Positions 28,638 through 39,600 of a stretch of DNA of 64,000 bases are shown one piece after another (within the stretch, counting starts at the first letter, position 1; each line of letters begins with the position of its first letter). Below the pieces are notes generated by a model. It made no database searches and was not told the DNA's origin. It saw nothing but the letters and a program-made list of their open reading frames with translations. The position numbers and the translations under genes are program-made. The stretch comes from Chitinophaga arvensicola. Lineage in GTDB: Bacteria > Bacteroidota > Bacteroidia > Chitinophagales > Chitinophagaceae. The stretch spans positions 1,127,022 through 1,191,021 of the forward strand of contig NZ_FOJG01000001.1 in assembly GCF_900110835.1 (NCBI RefSeq), read 5' to 3'.

Positions 28638-28885
28638 TGGCTGTGTGAAAAGCGAAACTTACTGAAAGTAAGCAAGTCTGGTGTTTGTAGAGGAAAATAC
28701 AACAGGCGCTGTGATCGAAAGTACGCTGTATATCTGTATCAACGGTGCGTTACCTTCATTATATCACCCGCTATCAGGTCCTGCAAAAAGAAAAGAGTCG
28801 CCGAATCGCATCACTCATCATATTCATTTTGAAAATACTATACAGCACTACCAAACATCACGTATAGCAATATAATTCATCACAT

Positions 28886-30070
28886 ATGGAAAGATTACCT
28901 GTTACGGTGCTGAGTGGTTTCCTCGGCGCGGGGAAGACTACTTTGCTCAATCATGTCCTGCATAACCGCGAAAATCTTCGTGTAGCCGTTATTGTGAACG
29001 ATATGAGTGAAGTGAACATCGATGCACAATTGGTGAAAAATGAAAACACACTTCACAAAACGGAAGAGCGCCTGGTAGAGATGAGCAATGGTTGCATCTG
29101 CTGCACCCTTCGGGAAGACTTGCTGAAGGAAGTGGCCGCGCTGGCGGCGGAGAAAAGATTTGATTATCTCCTGATTGAATCTACCGGTATTTCAGAACCT
29201 ATTCCGGTAGCGCAAACTTTCTGTTACCAGGACGAAGCCAACAACATTGACCTTAGTACGGTTAGTCAGCTGGATACCATGGTGACCGTGGTAGACGCCT
29301 ATAACTTTATCCGCGACTATAGCAGTATCGCGCAGTTGCAGGACAGAGGCCTCACAGACGATGCTGCTGATCAGCGCACCATTGTAAACCTGCTGACAGA
29401 CCAGGTGGAATTTGCGAACGTGATTGTGCTGAACAAATGCGACCTGGTAACGAAAGAGCAGCTGGGGAGCCTGAAAGCAGTGATACGTAAGTTAAATGCT
29501 ACGGCTAAGCTGGTGGAGTCGATTAAAGGACAGGTGCCTTTGAAGGAAATTCTGAACACAGGTCTTTTTGATTTTGAAACCACCTCCCAAAGCGCCGGCT
29601 GGCAAGCCGAACTGGAAAATGAGCATACCCCGGAAACAGATGAATACGGAATCTCTTCTTTTGTATACCGCAGGCGCAAACCCTTTCATCCGGAGCGTTT
29701 CTGGAATTATATCAATGAACGCTGGCCGGGAAACGTGATCCGAAGCAAAGGCCTTTTCTGGCTGGTTTCCAGACCGGACATTGCTGTTAACTGGAGCCAG
29801 GCTGGCGGATCATTGAGGGCAGAGAAAGCTGGTTACTGGTGGTGCGCCATACCCCGGAATCAGTGGCAGATGGACACCGAAACATATGCCCTGATTACCA
29901 GCCGCTGGGACGATCGCTTTGCAGACCGCTACAATGAGCTGGTAATCATAGGACAAGAGCTGGAGGCACATGATATTATCATCGATCTCGATGGCTGTCT
30001 TTGCACCGAATCGGAGATCAAAGACTTCAGAGCAGGACACATCTTTCATGATCCTTTTCCTGATATTTAG
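28886..30070 (+). CDS. COG0523 family GTPase (CobW/ZigA-like metallochaperone)
   Basis: Cytosolic G3E-type GTPase thought to deliver metal, often zinc under starvation, to client enzymes. The 394-residue protein has P-loop [13 protein letters not shown], the metal site [10 protein letters not shown] (the CxCC signature of the family), ESTGISEP (Walker B region), the NKCD guanine motif and a C-terminal CobW_C domain ([20 protein letters not shown] onward). Family members next to Zur sites are typically zinc-repressed. The gene is 248 bases after merC with no terminator seen between, and a TonB receptor follows, which fits a metal-acquisition unit. Confidence 0.92.
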   Translation: MERLPVTVLSGFLGAGKTTLLNHVLHNRENLRVAVIVNDMSEVNIDAQLVKNENTLHKTEERLVEMSNGCICCTLREDLLKEVAALAAEKRFDYLLIESTGISEPIPVAQTFCYQDEANNIDLSTVSQLDTMVTVVDAYNFIRDYSSIAQLQDRGLTDDAADQRTIVNLLTDQVEFANVIVLNKCDLVTKEQLGSLKAVIRKLNATAKLVESIKGQVPLKEILNTGLFDFETTSQSAGWQAELENEHTPETDEYGISSFVYRRRKPFHPERFWNYINERWPGNVIRSKGLFWLVSRPDIAVNWSQAGGSLRAEKAGYWWCAIPRNQWQMDTETYALITSRWDDRFADRYNELVIIGQELEAHDIIIDLDGCLCTESEIKDFRAGHIFHDPFPDI

Positions 30071-30112
30071 ATTAGTCTAAAAAATAATTAAGACGAGTAT
30101 AAAAATAGAGTA

Positions 30113-30120
30113 TAGTTTTG
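30113..30120 (+). promoter_or_regulatory. -7 promoter element of the TonB receptor gene
   Basis: TAGTTTTG matches TAnnTTTG and equals the merC -7 element; about 80 bases before the ATG. No TTTG at -33 and no copy of the merC palindrome seen nearby. Confidence 0.4.
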
Positions 30121-30200
30121 TTGAAAATATAAGTTTGGAAGTGTAATCCATGTTACTATCCTGAAAACTCCCTTATACTTTAAAACCTACATTATTAAGC

Positions 30201-32663
30201 ATGAAACAAACATTTACATTACTATTCTTCTTACTACTTGTCAATACAGTATATGCCCAGCAAGGCAACCTGAAAGGCGCGGTTACCAATAAAGACGGTA
30301 AACCGGTACAATTCGCCAACGTAGCTATACCTGCTTTGAAAACCGGTGCAGTAGCCGATCAACAGGGACTTTTCAGTATACCCCACCTTGCTGTCGGTAC
30401 TTATGAAGTGAAGGTATCAATGGTAGGATACCAAACGATTAAGTTGAAGAAAACGATTGTAGCCGGACAAACAACACTGCTGAATGTGTTGCTGGAAGAA
30501 GATTTGTCAAAGCTGGAAGAAGTAGTGGTAACTGGTGTTTCACGCGCCACTGCCGCCCGGAAAAACCCTATACCCATTGCCGTTATAGGGAAAAGAGAAA
30601 TGAACATGAACGTAAATAATAACATCATCGATGCTATTATTAAAGGAGTACCTGGCGTGAGCGCAGTGACCACCGGTCCCAATATTTCAAAACCTTTTAT
30701 CCGTGGATTGGGCTACAACCGCGTACTGACGCTGTTCGACGGCGTAAGACAGGAAGGACAGCAATGGGGAGATGAACATGGCATTGAAATAGACCAGTAT
30801 GGTATTGGTCGTGCTGAAGTGGTTAAAGGGCCGGCAAGTCTTACCTATGGCTCCGATGCTTTAGCCGGTGTGATCAATATGATCCCTGATATTCCGGAGC
30901 TGACATCCGGCAAATTGCAAGGTAGTTTTCTTACTGATTATCACAGTAACAACGGTATGATAGGTTCTTCACTGGGACTGGCTTACCGGCAAAACGACTG
31001 GAAATTTGTAGCACGGGCCACTGCCAAGGCAGCACATAATTACCACAACAATGTGGATGGCTTCGTGTATGGAACCGCCTTTCGGGAGTACAACCTCACA
31101 GCACTGGCCAGTGTGGATAAGTCATGGGGCCATTCGCAGTTTGGTGCCACACTTTATGATAACACCCAGGAAATTCCCGATGGTAGCCGGGATTCGCTTA
31201 CACGGAAGTTTACAAAGCAGGTAAAGGAAGATGATGACATAAAGAACAGGCCACTGGTACCGGATAATGAGCTACGCTCCTACTCCATTAATCCGTTGCA
31301 TCAGCATATCCAGCATTACCGGGTATATAATCATACCAAATGGAATATAGGTAACGGAGATATCAATACGATGATTGGTTTGCAGCAAAGTATCCGCCGG
31401 GAATATAATCACCCGGAAATGCCTGCGCAACCAGGATTGTATGTAGTGCTGAATACGCTGAACTACGATGTACGTTACAACCTGCCGGCTATGGGCGGCG
31501 TGGAAACTACCGTAGGCGTGAATGGGATGTACCAGTCCAATAAAAGCCGGAACGGAACAGATTTCCCGATTCCTGATTACAACCTGTTTGATATAGGCGC
31601 CTTTGTATTTGCGAAGAAGTCGTTCGGAAAGGTAGATGTATCCGGAGGCGTCCGTTACGACAGCCGTTCTATCCGCTGGAATGATTTTTATGTAGGTGCC
31701 AACAAACAAAACGGATTTGAAAAGCATGTATCGGTACCGGATACGGCGGGTGCACATCTCCAGTTCCCGTATTTCCAGCATCAGTACACCGGTGTATCCG
31801 GAAGCTTAGGCGCCACCTGGAATATCAGTCAGCGGATATTGGTAAAAGCCAATATCGCCAGGGGGTACCGTGCGCCGAATATCACGGAGATCGGCTCCAA
31901 TGGCCTCGATCCGGGTGCACACATTGTATACCTGGGTAACCGGACATTTAAGCCGGAGTTCAGTTTGCAGGAAGACATCGGTATCCAGGCATGGTTGCCT
32001 GATCTGGATATCAGCGCCGAGTTGTTTAACAATAACATTGAAAACTATATCTACCAGGCAAAGCTATACGATGATAACGGCAACCCGGTAGTGATTGTGC
32101 CAGGGAATGCTACCTATAAATACCAGCAGTCTGCCGCCCGTTTGTTTGGTGCTGAAGTAAGTGTAAATCTACACCCCCGCCGGATTGCGTGGTTAACCAT
32201 GAATAACAGCATTGCCTATACGCAGGGTCGCAACAGGAACATGGAGCTGATCCGTACACACGGTGATGACGCAAGATACCTGCCCTTTATTCCGCCTACG
32301 CATATACGAAGCGAACTAAAGGCGACGACCCAACGTAATCATGGTATATTTACCAAAAGCTATATCCGGGTGGAAGCAGATATAATTGCGGACCAGCCTC
32401 ATTTTTACGGGGTAGATGATACGGAAACGTTTACACCGGGATATACGCTGTTCAATATCGGCGCCGGAACGGGGGTGGTGAATAAGAAGGGTAAAACGGT
32501 GTGTGAACTGTTTCTGCAGCTCGATAATGTGGCCGATGTTGCCTATCAGGCAAATATGAACCGTTTGAAATATTTTGAGTACTACAGTGCTTCGCCCAAC
32601 GGCCGACTGGGGATTTACAATATGGGCAGGAATTTCAGTGCAAAAGTGATCGTACCTTTTTAG
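30201..32663 (+). CDS. TonB-dependent outer-membrane receptor
   Basis: Outer-membrane active transporter of 820 residues. Signal peptide MKQTFTLLFFLLLVNTVYAQ; a carboxypeptidase-regulatory-like domain (GNLKGAVTNKDGKPVQFANV, residues ~20-105); a plug domain (VVVTGVSRATAARKN, PFIRGLGYNRVLTLFDGVR); then a beta-barrel with RGYRAPNITEIGSNG and a terminal Phe. It lacks the SusC signature regions and no SusD gene follows, so it is more likely for metal complexes, heme or siderophores than for glycans. Placement after MerC and COG0523 suggests a zinc or other metal ligand (ZnuD-like role); this is inference. Confidence 0.92.
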   Translation: MKQTFTLLFFLLLVNTVYAQQGNLKGAVTNKDGKPVQFANVAIPALKTGAVADQQGLFSIPHLAVGTYEVKVSMVGYQTIKLKKTIVAGQTTLLNVLLEEDLSKLEEVVVTGVSRATAARKNPIPIAVIGKREMNMNVNNNIIDAIIKGVPGVSAVTTGPNISKPFIRGLGYNRVLTLFDGVRQEGQQWGDEHGIEIDQYGIGRAEVVKGPASLTYGSDALAGVINMIPDIPELTSGKLQGSFLTDYHSNNGMIGSSLGLAYRQNDWKFVARATAKAAHNYHNNVDGFVYGTAFREYNLTALASVDKSWGHSQFGATLYDNTQEIPDGSRDSLTRKFTKQVKEDDDIKNRPLVPDNELRSYSINPLHQHIQHYRVYNHTKWNIGNGDINTMIGLQQSIRREYNHPEMPAQPGLYVVLNTLNYDVRYNLPAMGGVETTVGVNGMYQSNKSRNGTDFPIPDYNLFDIGAFVFAKKSFGKVDVSGGVRYDSRSIRWNDFYVGANKQNGFEKHVSVPDTAGAHLQFPYFQHQYTGVSGSLGATWNISQRILVKANIARGYRAPNITEIGSNGLDPGAHIVYLGNRTFKPEFSLQEDIGIQAWLPDLDISAELFNNNIENYIYQAKLYDDNGNPVVIVPGNATYKYQQSAARLFGAEVSVNLHPRRIAWLTMNNSIAYTQGRNRNMELIRTHGDDARYLPFIPPTHIRSELKATTQRNHGIFTKSYIRVEADIIADQPHFYGVDDTETFTPGYTLFNIGAGTGVVNKKGKTVCELFLQLDNVADVAYQANMNRLKYFEYYSASPNGRLGIYNMGRNFSAKVIVPF

Positions 32664-32669
32664 ATAGCA

Positions 32670-33341
32670 TTAGCGGAGTTTAAGTCCCATTTTAATACCT
32701 ATCTGCAGGCTGGGTAATACGCTTACCATCTTGCCATCGTTCAGGGATACTTTGTTATCATCAAAATGATAGGTATTATAATGATAGATTTTACTACGGA
32801 TACCTACGCCAATAAAGGGATCGAGGATGAAGCGGTCTTTTTTGAACTGTCGTCCGATCAGGAGTTGTAGGCCAACCACTGTTTTATCGCCGGAGTTGGT
32901 GTAGGTAACGTTGCTGAAGGTATTGTCTTCATTGGGATAGAAAACTTTTTTAACGAACAATACAGGTTCAAAGTAGGTACCTGCTGCCCTTGCCGGGGCC
33001 ATATCCCGCGAAATAAGAAACCAGCGGGCGCCAACACGGAAGCCGAGTCCCCTGCCATCTACAAATTGTTCTGTACTGATATCGGGCTTTTTCTGCCCGA
33101 TATCAATTTTTTTAGCCAGCACATAATCCGGGTAATCTGTATAGATGCCGCTGATACCTACTTCCAGGCTGAACTTATCCGTTATTTCCTGTTCCAGGTA
33201 AATATCGAGTTCATTGATTAAAGTAGTAGGATTTACTTTGAGAAAGGTGCTCCTGCTCAATTGCTTTTTGTCATCCTGTTGTGCAAAGGATGCGAGTGTC
33301 AATAAACAGGATAACCATATTAACAGCAGTGTCTTTTTCAT
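32670..33341 (-). CDS. Hypothetical outer-membrane beta-barrel protein
   Basis: Not assigned to a named family. The 223-residue protein has the signal peptide MKKTLLLIWLSCLLTLASFAQ and then repeated amphipathic strands (LGFRVGARWFLI, VGLQLLIGRQF, PFIGVGIRSKIYHYN, LQIGIKMGLKLR), consistent with a small outer-membrane barrel similar in size to DUF3575-type proteins. Its stop is 6 bases from the stop of the convergent TonB receptor, with no terminator between them. It lies 55 bases after purN on the same strand and may share its transcript. Confidence 0.75.
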   Translation of the reverse strand: MKKTLLLIWLSCLLTLASFAQQDDKKQLSRSTFLKVNPTTLINELDIYLEQEITDKFSLEVGISGIYTDYPDYVLAKKIDIGQKKPDISTEQFVDGRGLGFRVGARWFLISRDMAPARAAGTYFEPVLFVKKVFYPNEDNTFSNVTYTNSGDKTVVGLQLLIGRQFKKDRFILDPFIGVGIRSKIYHYNTYHFDDNKVSLNDGKMVSVLPSLQIGIKMGLKLR

Positions 33342-33396
33342 ACAGTTGTAAGGGTTAGACTGGCTTTAGGACCTTATTCCTGGCGTGTGTGAGCCA

Positions 33397-33966
33397 TCAG
33401 AAAGTGGTCAATAATCGTTCCACAATTACCGGAAACCATTGATGCTCCAGCGCCTGCACTTTGCTTGCTACAGTTTCCGGGGTATCATCCGGTGTAATAA
33501 CGCAGCGTTCCTGGAGGATTGTTTCTCCGTCATCGTATTTTTCGTTTACGTAATGGACGGTGATCCCGCTTTCTTTTTCTCCGGCGGCGATCACAGCCTC
33601 GTGTACAAAGTGTCCATACATTCCCTTTCCGCCGAATTTTGGCAACAGTGCCGGATGGATGTTAATGATGCGGTTGGGAAATGCCTGTACCAGGTTGGCC
33701 GGAATTTTCCATAAAAAGCCGGCGAGTACCACGAGATCAATCTGTTGCTCCTGTAATAACTGAATGTATTTATCGGAATGAAAAAAAGCTTCTCTTTCAA
33801 TGATAATACTGGAAATGCCTTCGCGTTCGGCAATCTGTAAAACACCGGCGCCGGGTTTGTTACAAACGATAACGGTAACCCTGCCCTTGTCTGAATTTCT
33901 GAAATGATCTATAATTTTCTGCGCGTTGCTTCCTGCACCCGATGCGAATATGGCAATATTTTTCAA
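33397..33966 (-). CDS. purN: Phosphoribosylglycinamide formyltransferase
   Basis: Third step of purine synthesis: transfers formyl from 10-formyltetrahydrofolate to GAR. The 189-residue length is typical. Seen: the phosphate-binding start IAIFASGAGSNAQKI, the active-site Asn-His segment NIHPALLPKFGGKGMYG and the catalytic Asp region GITVHYVNEKYDDGETI. Not next to other pur genes; it stands between a barrel protein and an NlpE-like lipoprotein. Confidence 0.96.
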   Translation of the reverse strand: MKNIAIFASGAGSNAQKIIDHFRNSDKGRVTVIVCNKPGAGVLQIAEREGISSIIIEREAFFHSDKYIQLLQEQQIDLVVLAGFLWKIPANLVQAFPNRIINIHPALLPKFGGKGMYGHFVHEAVIAAGEKESGITVHYVNEKYDDGETILQERCVITPDDTPETVASKVQALEHQWFPVIVERLLTTF

Positions 33967-34118
33967 AATCTCTTGCTGTTTTGAGTAGGATACAAAAATA
34001 GATAATTTAAAACATGTGGGCGCATGCTTATTTGAAGAAGCAGTTATAAGAACCGGATTCAGTCTTCTTTCCAGGGTCCGGGAACTTCAATAATCACACA
34101 GGAAACACCTTGCAAGGT

Positions 34119-34868
34119 TTATTTGATATACTCCCCGCAGCCCTGGTAAGTTTTATCTTTTACCTGTACCTGAACGGTATTGGGTTTCATCAGTCCGCTC
34201 ATGTCGTCGGCGCACATCGTATTGCGGATGCTGACGGTAATGCCGGGGGCGGTATACACCTTTAAGGTATCGGTATTGGGTTGGGCCGGAGGCAGGGATA
34301 CCTGCAGGCTATCGCCATTCATATTCCGGAAGCGGAGCTTCTGCTTGTCAAGATCGAGGGTCCAGCCGGGTTCGTTGCCATTGGCGGTAAACCGGATGCC
34401 TACCTTTGATTTTTCAGCAAGGAGTTGTCTGCGGTCGCCTCCTTCTACTGGTTTCAATATATAATTGCTGGCGAGCACGCCTTCAATTCTTTTGCCTTTG
34501 GTATCGAGGAGCAGGAGTTTGCCTTCGGCAGACAGGAAAGAGCTGCTGTCGGTTTTCTTTTGGATCACGACAGTGGAGTCGGAGGTTTGCTTCCAGGTGC
34601 CGGTTTCCACGGAGGCGATGCTTTGCCCTCTTCCCTGGTAGGCAACGAGTTCGCTGAAGGTGTGGTCGTCAAACAAACTGATCTGGTAATCCATGCCGGG
34701 GCAGTCGGCACAAGGCAGGGTGCCCTGGTAGGTGCCGGTCAGAACGGGGGCGGTCCGGGTGGCAGAGGGCGTATGTGGTACGGAACTGTCCGATCCGGAA
34801 GTGGTGGTGTTATTATTACAGGCCGCGAGGGCAGAGAGCAGAACAGGCAGCAGAAGGATTTTTTTCAT
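34119..34868 (-). CDS. NlpE-like lipoprotein with a COG3650-type C-terminal domain
   Basis: Envelope lipoprotein of 249 residues: signal MKKILLLPVLLSALAAC with the lipobox Cys at residue 17, then a Ser/Thr linker. Residues ~40-135 resemble the NlpE N-terminal domain (TGTYQGTLPCADCPGMDY with the CxxC motif, ETGTWKQ), which in E. coli NlpE takes part in copper and surface-stress sensing. Residues ~150-249 (ANGNEPGWTLDL, MCADDMSGLMKP, YQGCGEYIK) resemble the COG3650 domain. The fusion is seen in several Bacteroidota. No Cpx genes are nearby, so signalling is not implied. Confidence 0.85.
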   Translation of the reverse strand: MKKILLLPVLLSALAACNNNTTTSGSDSSVPHTPSATRTAPVLTGTYQGTLPCADCPGMDYQISLFDDHTFSELVAYQGRGQSIASVETGTWKQTSDSTVVIQKKTDSSSFLSAEGKLLLLDTKGKRIEGVLASNYILKPVEGGDRRQLLAEKSKVGIRFTANGNEPGWTLDLDKQKLRFRNMNGDSLQVSLPPAQPNTDTLKVYTAPGITVSIRNTMCADDMSGLMKPNTVQVQVKDKTYQGCGEYIK

Positions 34869-35315
34869 GGGATTGATTTTTTGGTAGCAGATTGAACATT
34901 CTGGTCCGCTGGCAGGTTATTATGGTAAAAATAGCAACTCTCACATAAATTAAGAGCGCTGACAGATAATATATTATATTGTGTGAAAGGATATAGGGGA
35001 CCACTATCTTATTTTCATCTGCATATATTATAATTATATCCCCGCAAACCTTGCCCCACGTTATGATGTAGACGTGCGTCCACAGTGGAATCAAACTTTC
35101 AATCAAAATAATAAGTTCTGAAAGGATATAATAGGTGAAGTGTTTAAATAGGCCAGCAGAAAGACTTTCGGCTCAATCGTTGCTCAAAAATCAGGTTAAA
35201 AACAGCATCTCATAAGACAATAAATTTTTTTAATTGTTGGTAAATTGTCAACATTCTGTCTTATTTTTGCTGGCACTTTTAAGAAACTTTAGGTCAAATC
35301 TAAACTATATAGGCT
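34869..35315 (+). other. Intergenic region upstream of the respiratory operon
   Basis: 447 bases without a credible gene. It holds the divergent promoters of the NlpE-like gene and actA. A -7 element, TATTTTTG, lies at 35272-35279, 37 bases before the actA start, with no TTTG at ideal -33 spacing. A minus-strand open frame over 34816-35106 overlaps the lipoprotein start and looks spurious. Confidence 0.45.
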
Positions 35316-36590
35316 GTGTATCGTCGTGTTTCCATTCTTTTGCGCAAGCATTTTGTGAGTGTGCTTATTCTATGCGCTAGTATAGTAATTCCGTTTTCTT
35401 CTGTTAAGGCAGCGGATCCAGCGAAGGGTAAAGCATTATTCCAAACAAATTGCGCTTCCTGCCATAATGTCCATAAAAAGCTGACAGGTCCTGCATTAGC
35501 GGGGGTAGAAGATCGCTGGCCCGATAAGAAATTATTGCACCAGTGGATCCATAACTCTGCTTCTGTACTGGCTTCAGGGGACAAATACGCCAATGAGCTG
35601 TTCAATCAGTACAACAAGACAGCGATGACCGCTTTCCCTTCATTATCCAATGAAGATATTGACGACATCCTGGCTTATGTAAAGAATGAAGAGAAAAATA
35701 CACCTGGCGGAAAGACAGCTGTTGCTGACCCTAATGCTAATGAGACGGCTGATAAAGGCAATGACAACAGTTTACTGTTCGGTATCATTACCCTGATCCT
35801 CGCAGTAGTAGCGCTGATCCTCATGCAGATCAACAGCAACCTGAATAAGCTGGCTGGTGATAAAGAGGGTGTTCCTACCGCAGATCCTGTTCCTTTCTAC
35901 AAAAATAAAGCTTACCTGGCCCTGATCATCCTGGTGCTCTTCATGGTAGGCGGTTACCTTACAATTCAAGGGGCTATCGGCCTGGGTCGTCAGAAAGACT
36001 ACATGCCGGAGCAACCTATCTTCTATAGCCACAAGGTGCACGCCGGTATCAACCAGATCAACTGTTTGTACTGCCACGCCGGTGCTGAGAAGAGTAAGCA
36101 TGCCATGATTCCTTCTGAAAATATCTGTATGAACTGTCACAAGGCCATTAAGGAATACTCCGGTCCTGAGCTGACAACTGCAGAAGGCAAGAAAATCGAC
36201 GGTACTGCTGAAATCGCAAAATTATACGATTACGTAGGATGGGATCCTGAAGCTGGTAAATATACCAAGCCAGGCAGACCAATCGAATGGACCAAGATCC
36301 ACAACCTGCCCGACCACGTTTACTTTAACCACTCTCAACACGTGGTTGCCGGTCAGCAACAGTGTCAGACCTGCCACGGTGCTATCACCGAAATGGATGA
36401 AGTACACCAGTTCTCCGATCTCTCTATGGGATGGTGCATCAACTGTCACCGTACTACTAAAGTGCAGTTCGCTGACAACAACTATTACAGCATCTTCGAA
36501 AAGCTTCATCAGGATATTAAAGATAAGAAGATCGATAGCGTAACAGTTGAGATGGTAGGTGGTACTGAATGTCAAAAATGTCACTACTAG
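35316..36590 (+). CDS. actA: Alternative complex III subunit A, multiheme cytochrome c
   Basis: Periplasmic multiheme cytochrome of alternative complex III, which oxidises menaquinol and passes electrons to cytochrome oxidase. Six CxxCH sites are visible: CASCH in an N-terminal class I cytochrome c-like domain (residues ~30-130), then, after two membrane segments (LLFGIITLILAVVALILM, AYLALIILVLFMVGGYL), CLYCH, CMNCH, CQTCH, CINCH and CQKCH. The start is a GTG at 35316, the first start after the in-frame TAG at 35310; it gives a signal sequence ending near VKAAD. First gene of the act-cox block. Confidence 0.93.
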   Translation: MYRRVSILLRKHFVSVLILCASIVIPFSSVKAADPAKGKALFQTNCASCHNVHKKLTGPALAGVEDRWPDKKLLHQWIHNSASVLASGDKYANELFNQYNKTAMTAFPSLSNEDIDDILAYVKNEEKNTPGGKTAVADPNANETADKGNDNSLLFGIITLILAVVALILMQINSNLNKLAGDKEGVPTADPVPFYKNKAYLALIILVLFMVGGYLTIQGAIGLGRQKDYMPEQPIFYSHKVHAGINQINCLYCHAGAEKSKHAMIPSENICMNCHKAIKEYSGPELTTAEGKKIDGTAEIAKLYDYVGWDPEAGKYTKPGRPIEWTKIHNLPDHVYFNHSQHVVAGQQQCQTCHGAITEMDEVHQFSDLSMGWCINCHRTTKVQFADNNYYSIFEKLHQDIKDKKIDSVTVEMVGGTECQKCHY

Positions 36591-36660
36591 GAAGGATTTA
36601 GAGAGATTTTCTCTTAATCAGAAGATATCAAAATTTATAAACGTAACTCGTTAATATAAC

Positions 36661-39600
36661 ATGGAGCAAAAAAAGTATTGGAAAGGCTTGGAGGAGTTGC
36701 ACAATACCGATGCGCATCAGGAAATTGTGAAGAACGAATTCAGTGAAGAACTACCGTTCGAGAGTGAAGGCCTGTTGAATGCTACTACCCCCCGCAGGGA
36801 TTTTCTGAAATATCTGGGGTTCACCACCGCTGCTGCCGCTATCGCTGCCAGCTGTGAAACACCGGTTAAGAAAGCTATTCCGTATGTAAACAAACCGGAA
36901 GAAATCACCCCGGGTGTAGCCAATTATTATGCTTCTTCTTACGCCATTGATGGCGAATACGTACCAGTTGTGGTGAAAACCCGCGAAGGTCGTCCCATCA
37001 AAATGGAAGGGAATACTTTATCTACCATCACACAGGGCGCCACTTCCGCAAGAGTACAAGGTGCGGTATTGAGCCTGTATGATACTGCCCGTCTCCGTTT
37101 CCCATCTATCGGTGGTACGGAAACAACCTGGGCAGAACTGGATAAACAAGTAGGTGCAGCACTGGCCGGTTTAGGCGGTGCTCCTGTTGTTTTATTAAGT
37201 GCTACCTTACTCAGCCCCTCCACTAAGAAAGTGATCGGCGAGTTCCTGGCAAAATATCCAAACTCCCGCCACGTAGTATACGACGCAGTTTCTTACTCCG
37301 GTATACTCCAGGCAAATGAAGCCTCCTACGGTAAAAGAGTTGTTCCTTCCTACCACTTCGAAAATGCAAAATCGATCGTGAGTCTGGGAGCCGACTTTAT
37401 CGGAACCTGGCTGAACCCGGTTGAATACGCCCGCCAGTTTGCTCAAACCCGTAAGATCAATGCGCAGAAACCCGAAATGTCCAAACTTTTCGCGTTCGAA
37501 AGCCATATGAGCCTCACCGGTGCAAACGCGGATGAAAGATATACACACAAACCTTCTGAAACCGGTGCAGTAGCACTGGCCCTGCTGGCTGCAGTAGGTG
37601 GTAGCGTAACCGCTCCTGCCATTGCCGACAAGCGTGTGGCTGATGGTATCAAGAAAGCTGCGGAATCACTGAAAGCTAACGCCGGTAAAGCACTGGTAGT
37701 AAGCGGTTCCAACGATGTAAACGTACAGATCATTGTAAACGCCATCAACAACATCGTTGGCGCCAATGGTACTACCATCGATTTCGCTGCTCCTTCCAAC
37801 TACCGTCAGGGTATTGATAGCGATATGACTAAACTGGTAAGCGATATGAACGCAGGCAGCATCGGTGCTGTACTGGTTTATGGCGCTAACCCTGCTTACG
37901 ACTACTTCGAATCTCAGAAATTCGCAGAAGGTCTGAAGAAAGTGAAACTCGCTGTATCCTTCAACGACAGAAACGACGAAACCACTGAACTGTGTAAATA
38001 CATCGCTCCTGATCATCACTTCCTGGAATCATGGAACGATGCAGAAGGAAGAACCGGTTACTACAGCTTCGGTCAACCTACTATCCTGCCGCTGTTTAAA
38101 ACACGTGCGATCCAGGATACCCTCCTCACCTGGTCAGGTAACGCAACTACCTGGGCTGACTACCTGAAAAATGAGTGGGTTAGCAAACTGGGCGGACAGG
38201 AAGCATGGGATAAAGCATTACAGGACGGTGTGGTTGAACCAGCTACTGCTCCTGCTTTAGGTGGCGCCTCTTTCGCCGGTGATATTGCCGGTGCTGCTGC
38301 GAAAATCAACAGCGCGAAAAAAGGTGGTGGCAAACTGGAACTGGTACTGTACGAAAAAGTGGCAATTGGTAGCGGTAAACTCGCTAACAACCCATGGTTA
38401 CAGGAAATGCCTGATCCAATTACCCGCTCTACCTGGGGTAACTACGCTTGCATCTCCAACAAACTCGCAAAAACTTACTCTACTCAATTAGGTGACGACT
38501 ACGAAATCAACGTTGAGAAGAAAGTACTGAAAGTAAAATCCAACGGTAAAGAAATCGAACTGCCATTGCTGATCGTTCCAGGTATTCACCCGGAAGTAAT
38601 CGCCATCGCAGTAGGTTACGGCCGCGGTGCTAACGTAGGAAGAGCGGCTGCCGGTATCGGTAAAAACGCTTATCCTTTTGTAAGCTTCAATGGTCAGACA
38701 TTTGACTACTTCACTACAGATGCTGCTGCTGATGCTACCGGTGCTAAAGAAACCGTTGCATTAACACAAACACATAACAGCTACGAAGGTCGTCCTATCG
38801 TTAAAGAAACTACCCTCGAAGAGTTCATCAAGAACCCGCTGGAAGTAAACGAAGACAGAAGGGAACTGAAGAAATTTGGTCCTGACTTCCGTAAAGATGC
38901 TACCCTCTACCCTAACTTCAGCTACCCAGGTATCAAATGGGGCATGTCTATCGACCTGAACACCTGTTTCGGTTGCGGCGCCTGTACCATTGCCTGCCAG
39001 GCAGAAAACAACGTTTCTGTTGTAGGTAAAGAAGAAGTAGCAAAAGCACACGAAATGCACTGGATCCGCATCGACCGCTACTTCAGCGGAGATGAAGATA
39101 ATCCGGAAGTAGTGTTCCAGCCTATGCTGTGCCAGCACTGCGATAACGCTCCTTGCGAAAACGTTTGTCCGGTTGGTGCTACCAACCATAGCTCTGAAGG
39201 TATCAACCAGATGGCTTACAACCGTTGTATCGGTACCCGTTACTGCGCTAACAACTGTCCTTACAAAGTACGTCGCCTCAACTGGAGAGACTGGAACGGT
39301 GCGGACAGCTTCGAAAATAACCTGTACGATGTTGCTGACATGAACGATAACCTGACCCGCATGGTTCTGAACCCGGATGTAGTGGTTCGTAGCCGTGGTG
39401 TGATGGAAAAATGTTCTTTCTGCGTACAACGTTTACAGGAAGCGAAACTGGATGCGAAGAAAGCAGGTCACCCGATGAAAGACGGAGCTGCTAAAACCGC
39501 CTGCCAGCAAGCTTGTGGCGCTGATGCAATCGTATTTGGTAACATCAACGATAAGAACAGCGAAATCTATAAGATTCGTAACGAGCAGCAGGTAGACAGA

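Noticed and set aside
28681..28875. 64-codon frame between merC and the COG0523 gene
   Set aside because: No family resemblance, starts on a poor context and ends just before the next ATG; more likely untranslated spacer.
28638..28885. Possible cobalamin or metal riboswitch upstream of the CobW-like gene
   Set aside because: I looked for the conserved cobalamin core segments and did not find them; only a small CTTACT/AGTAAG stem is present.
36897..38000. Idea that ActB is an active molybdenum enzyme
   Set aside because: Context (actA-F) and family knowledge place it in alternative complex III, where this domain is not thought to hold a molybdopterin cofactor.
38761..39429. Minus-strand open frame of 222 codons opposite actB
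   Set aside because: Shadow of the conserved actB coding strand; no recognisable protein features.
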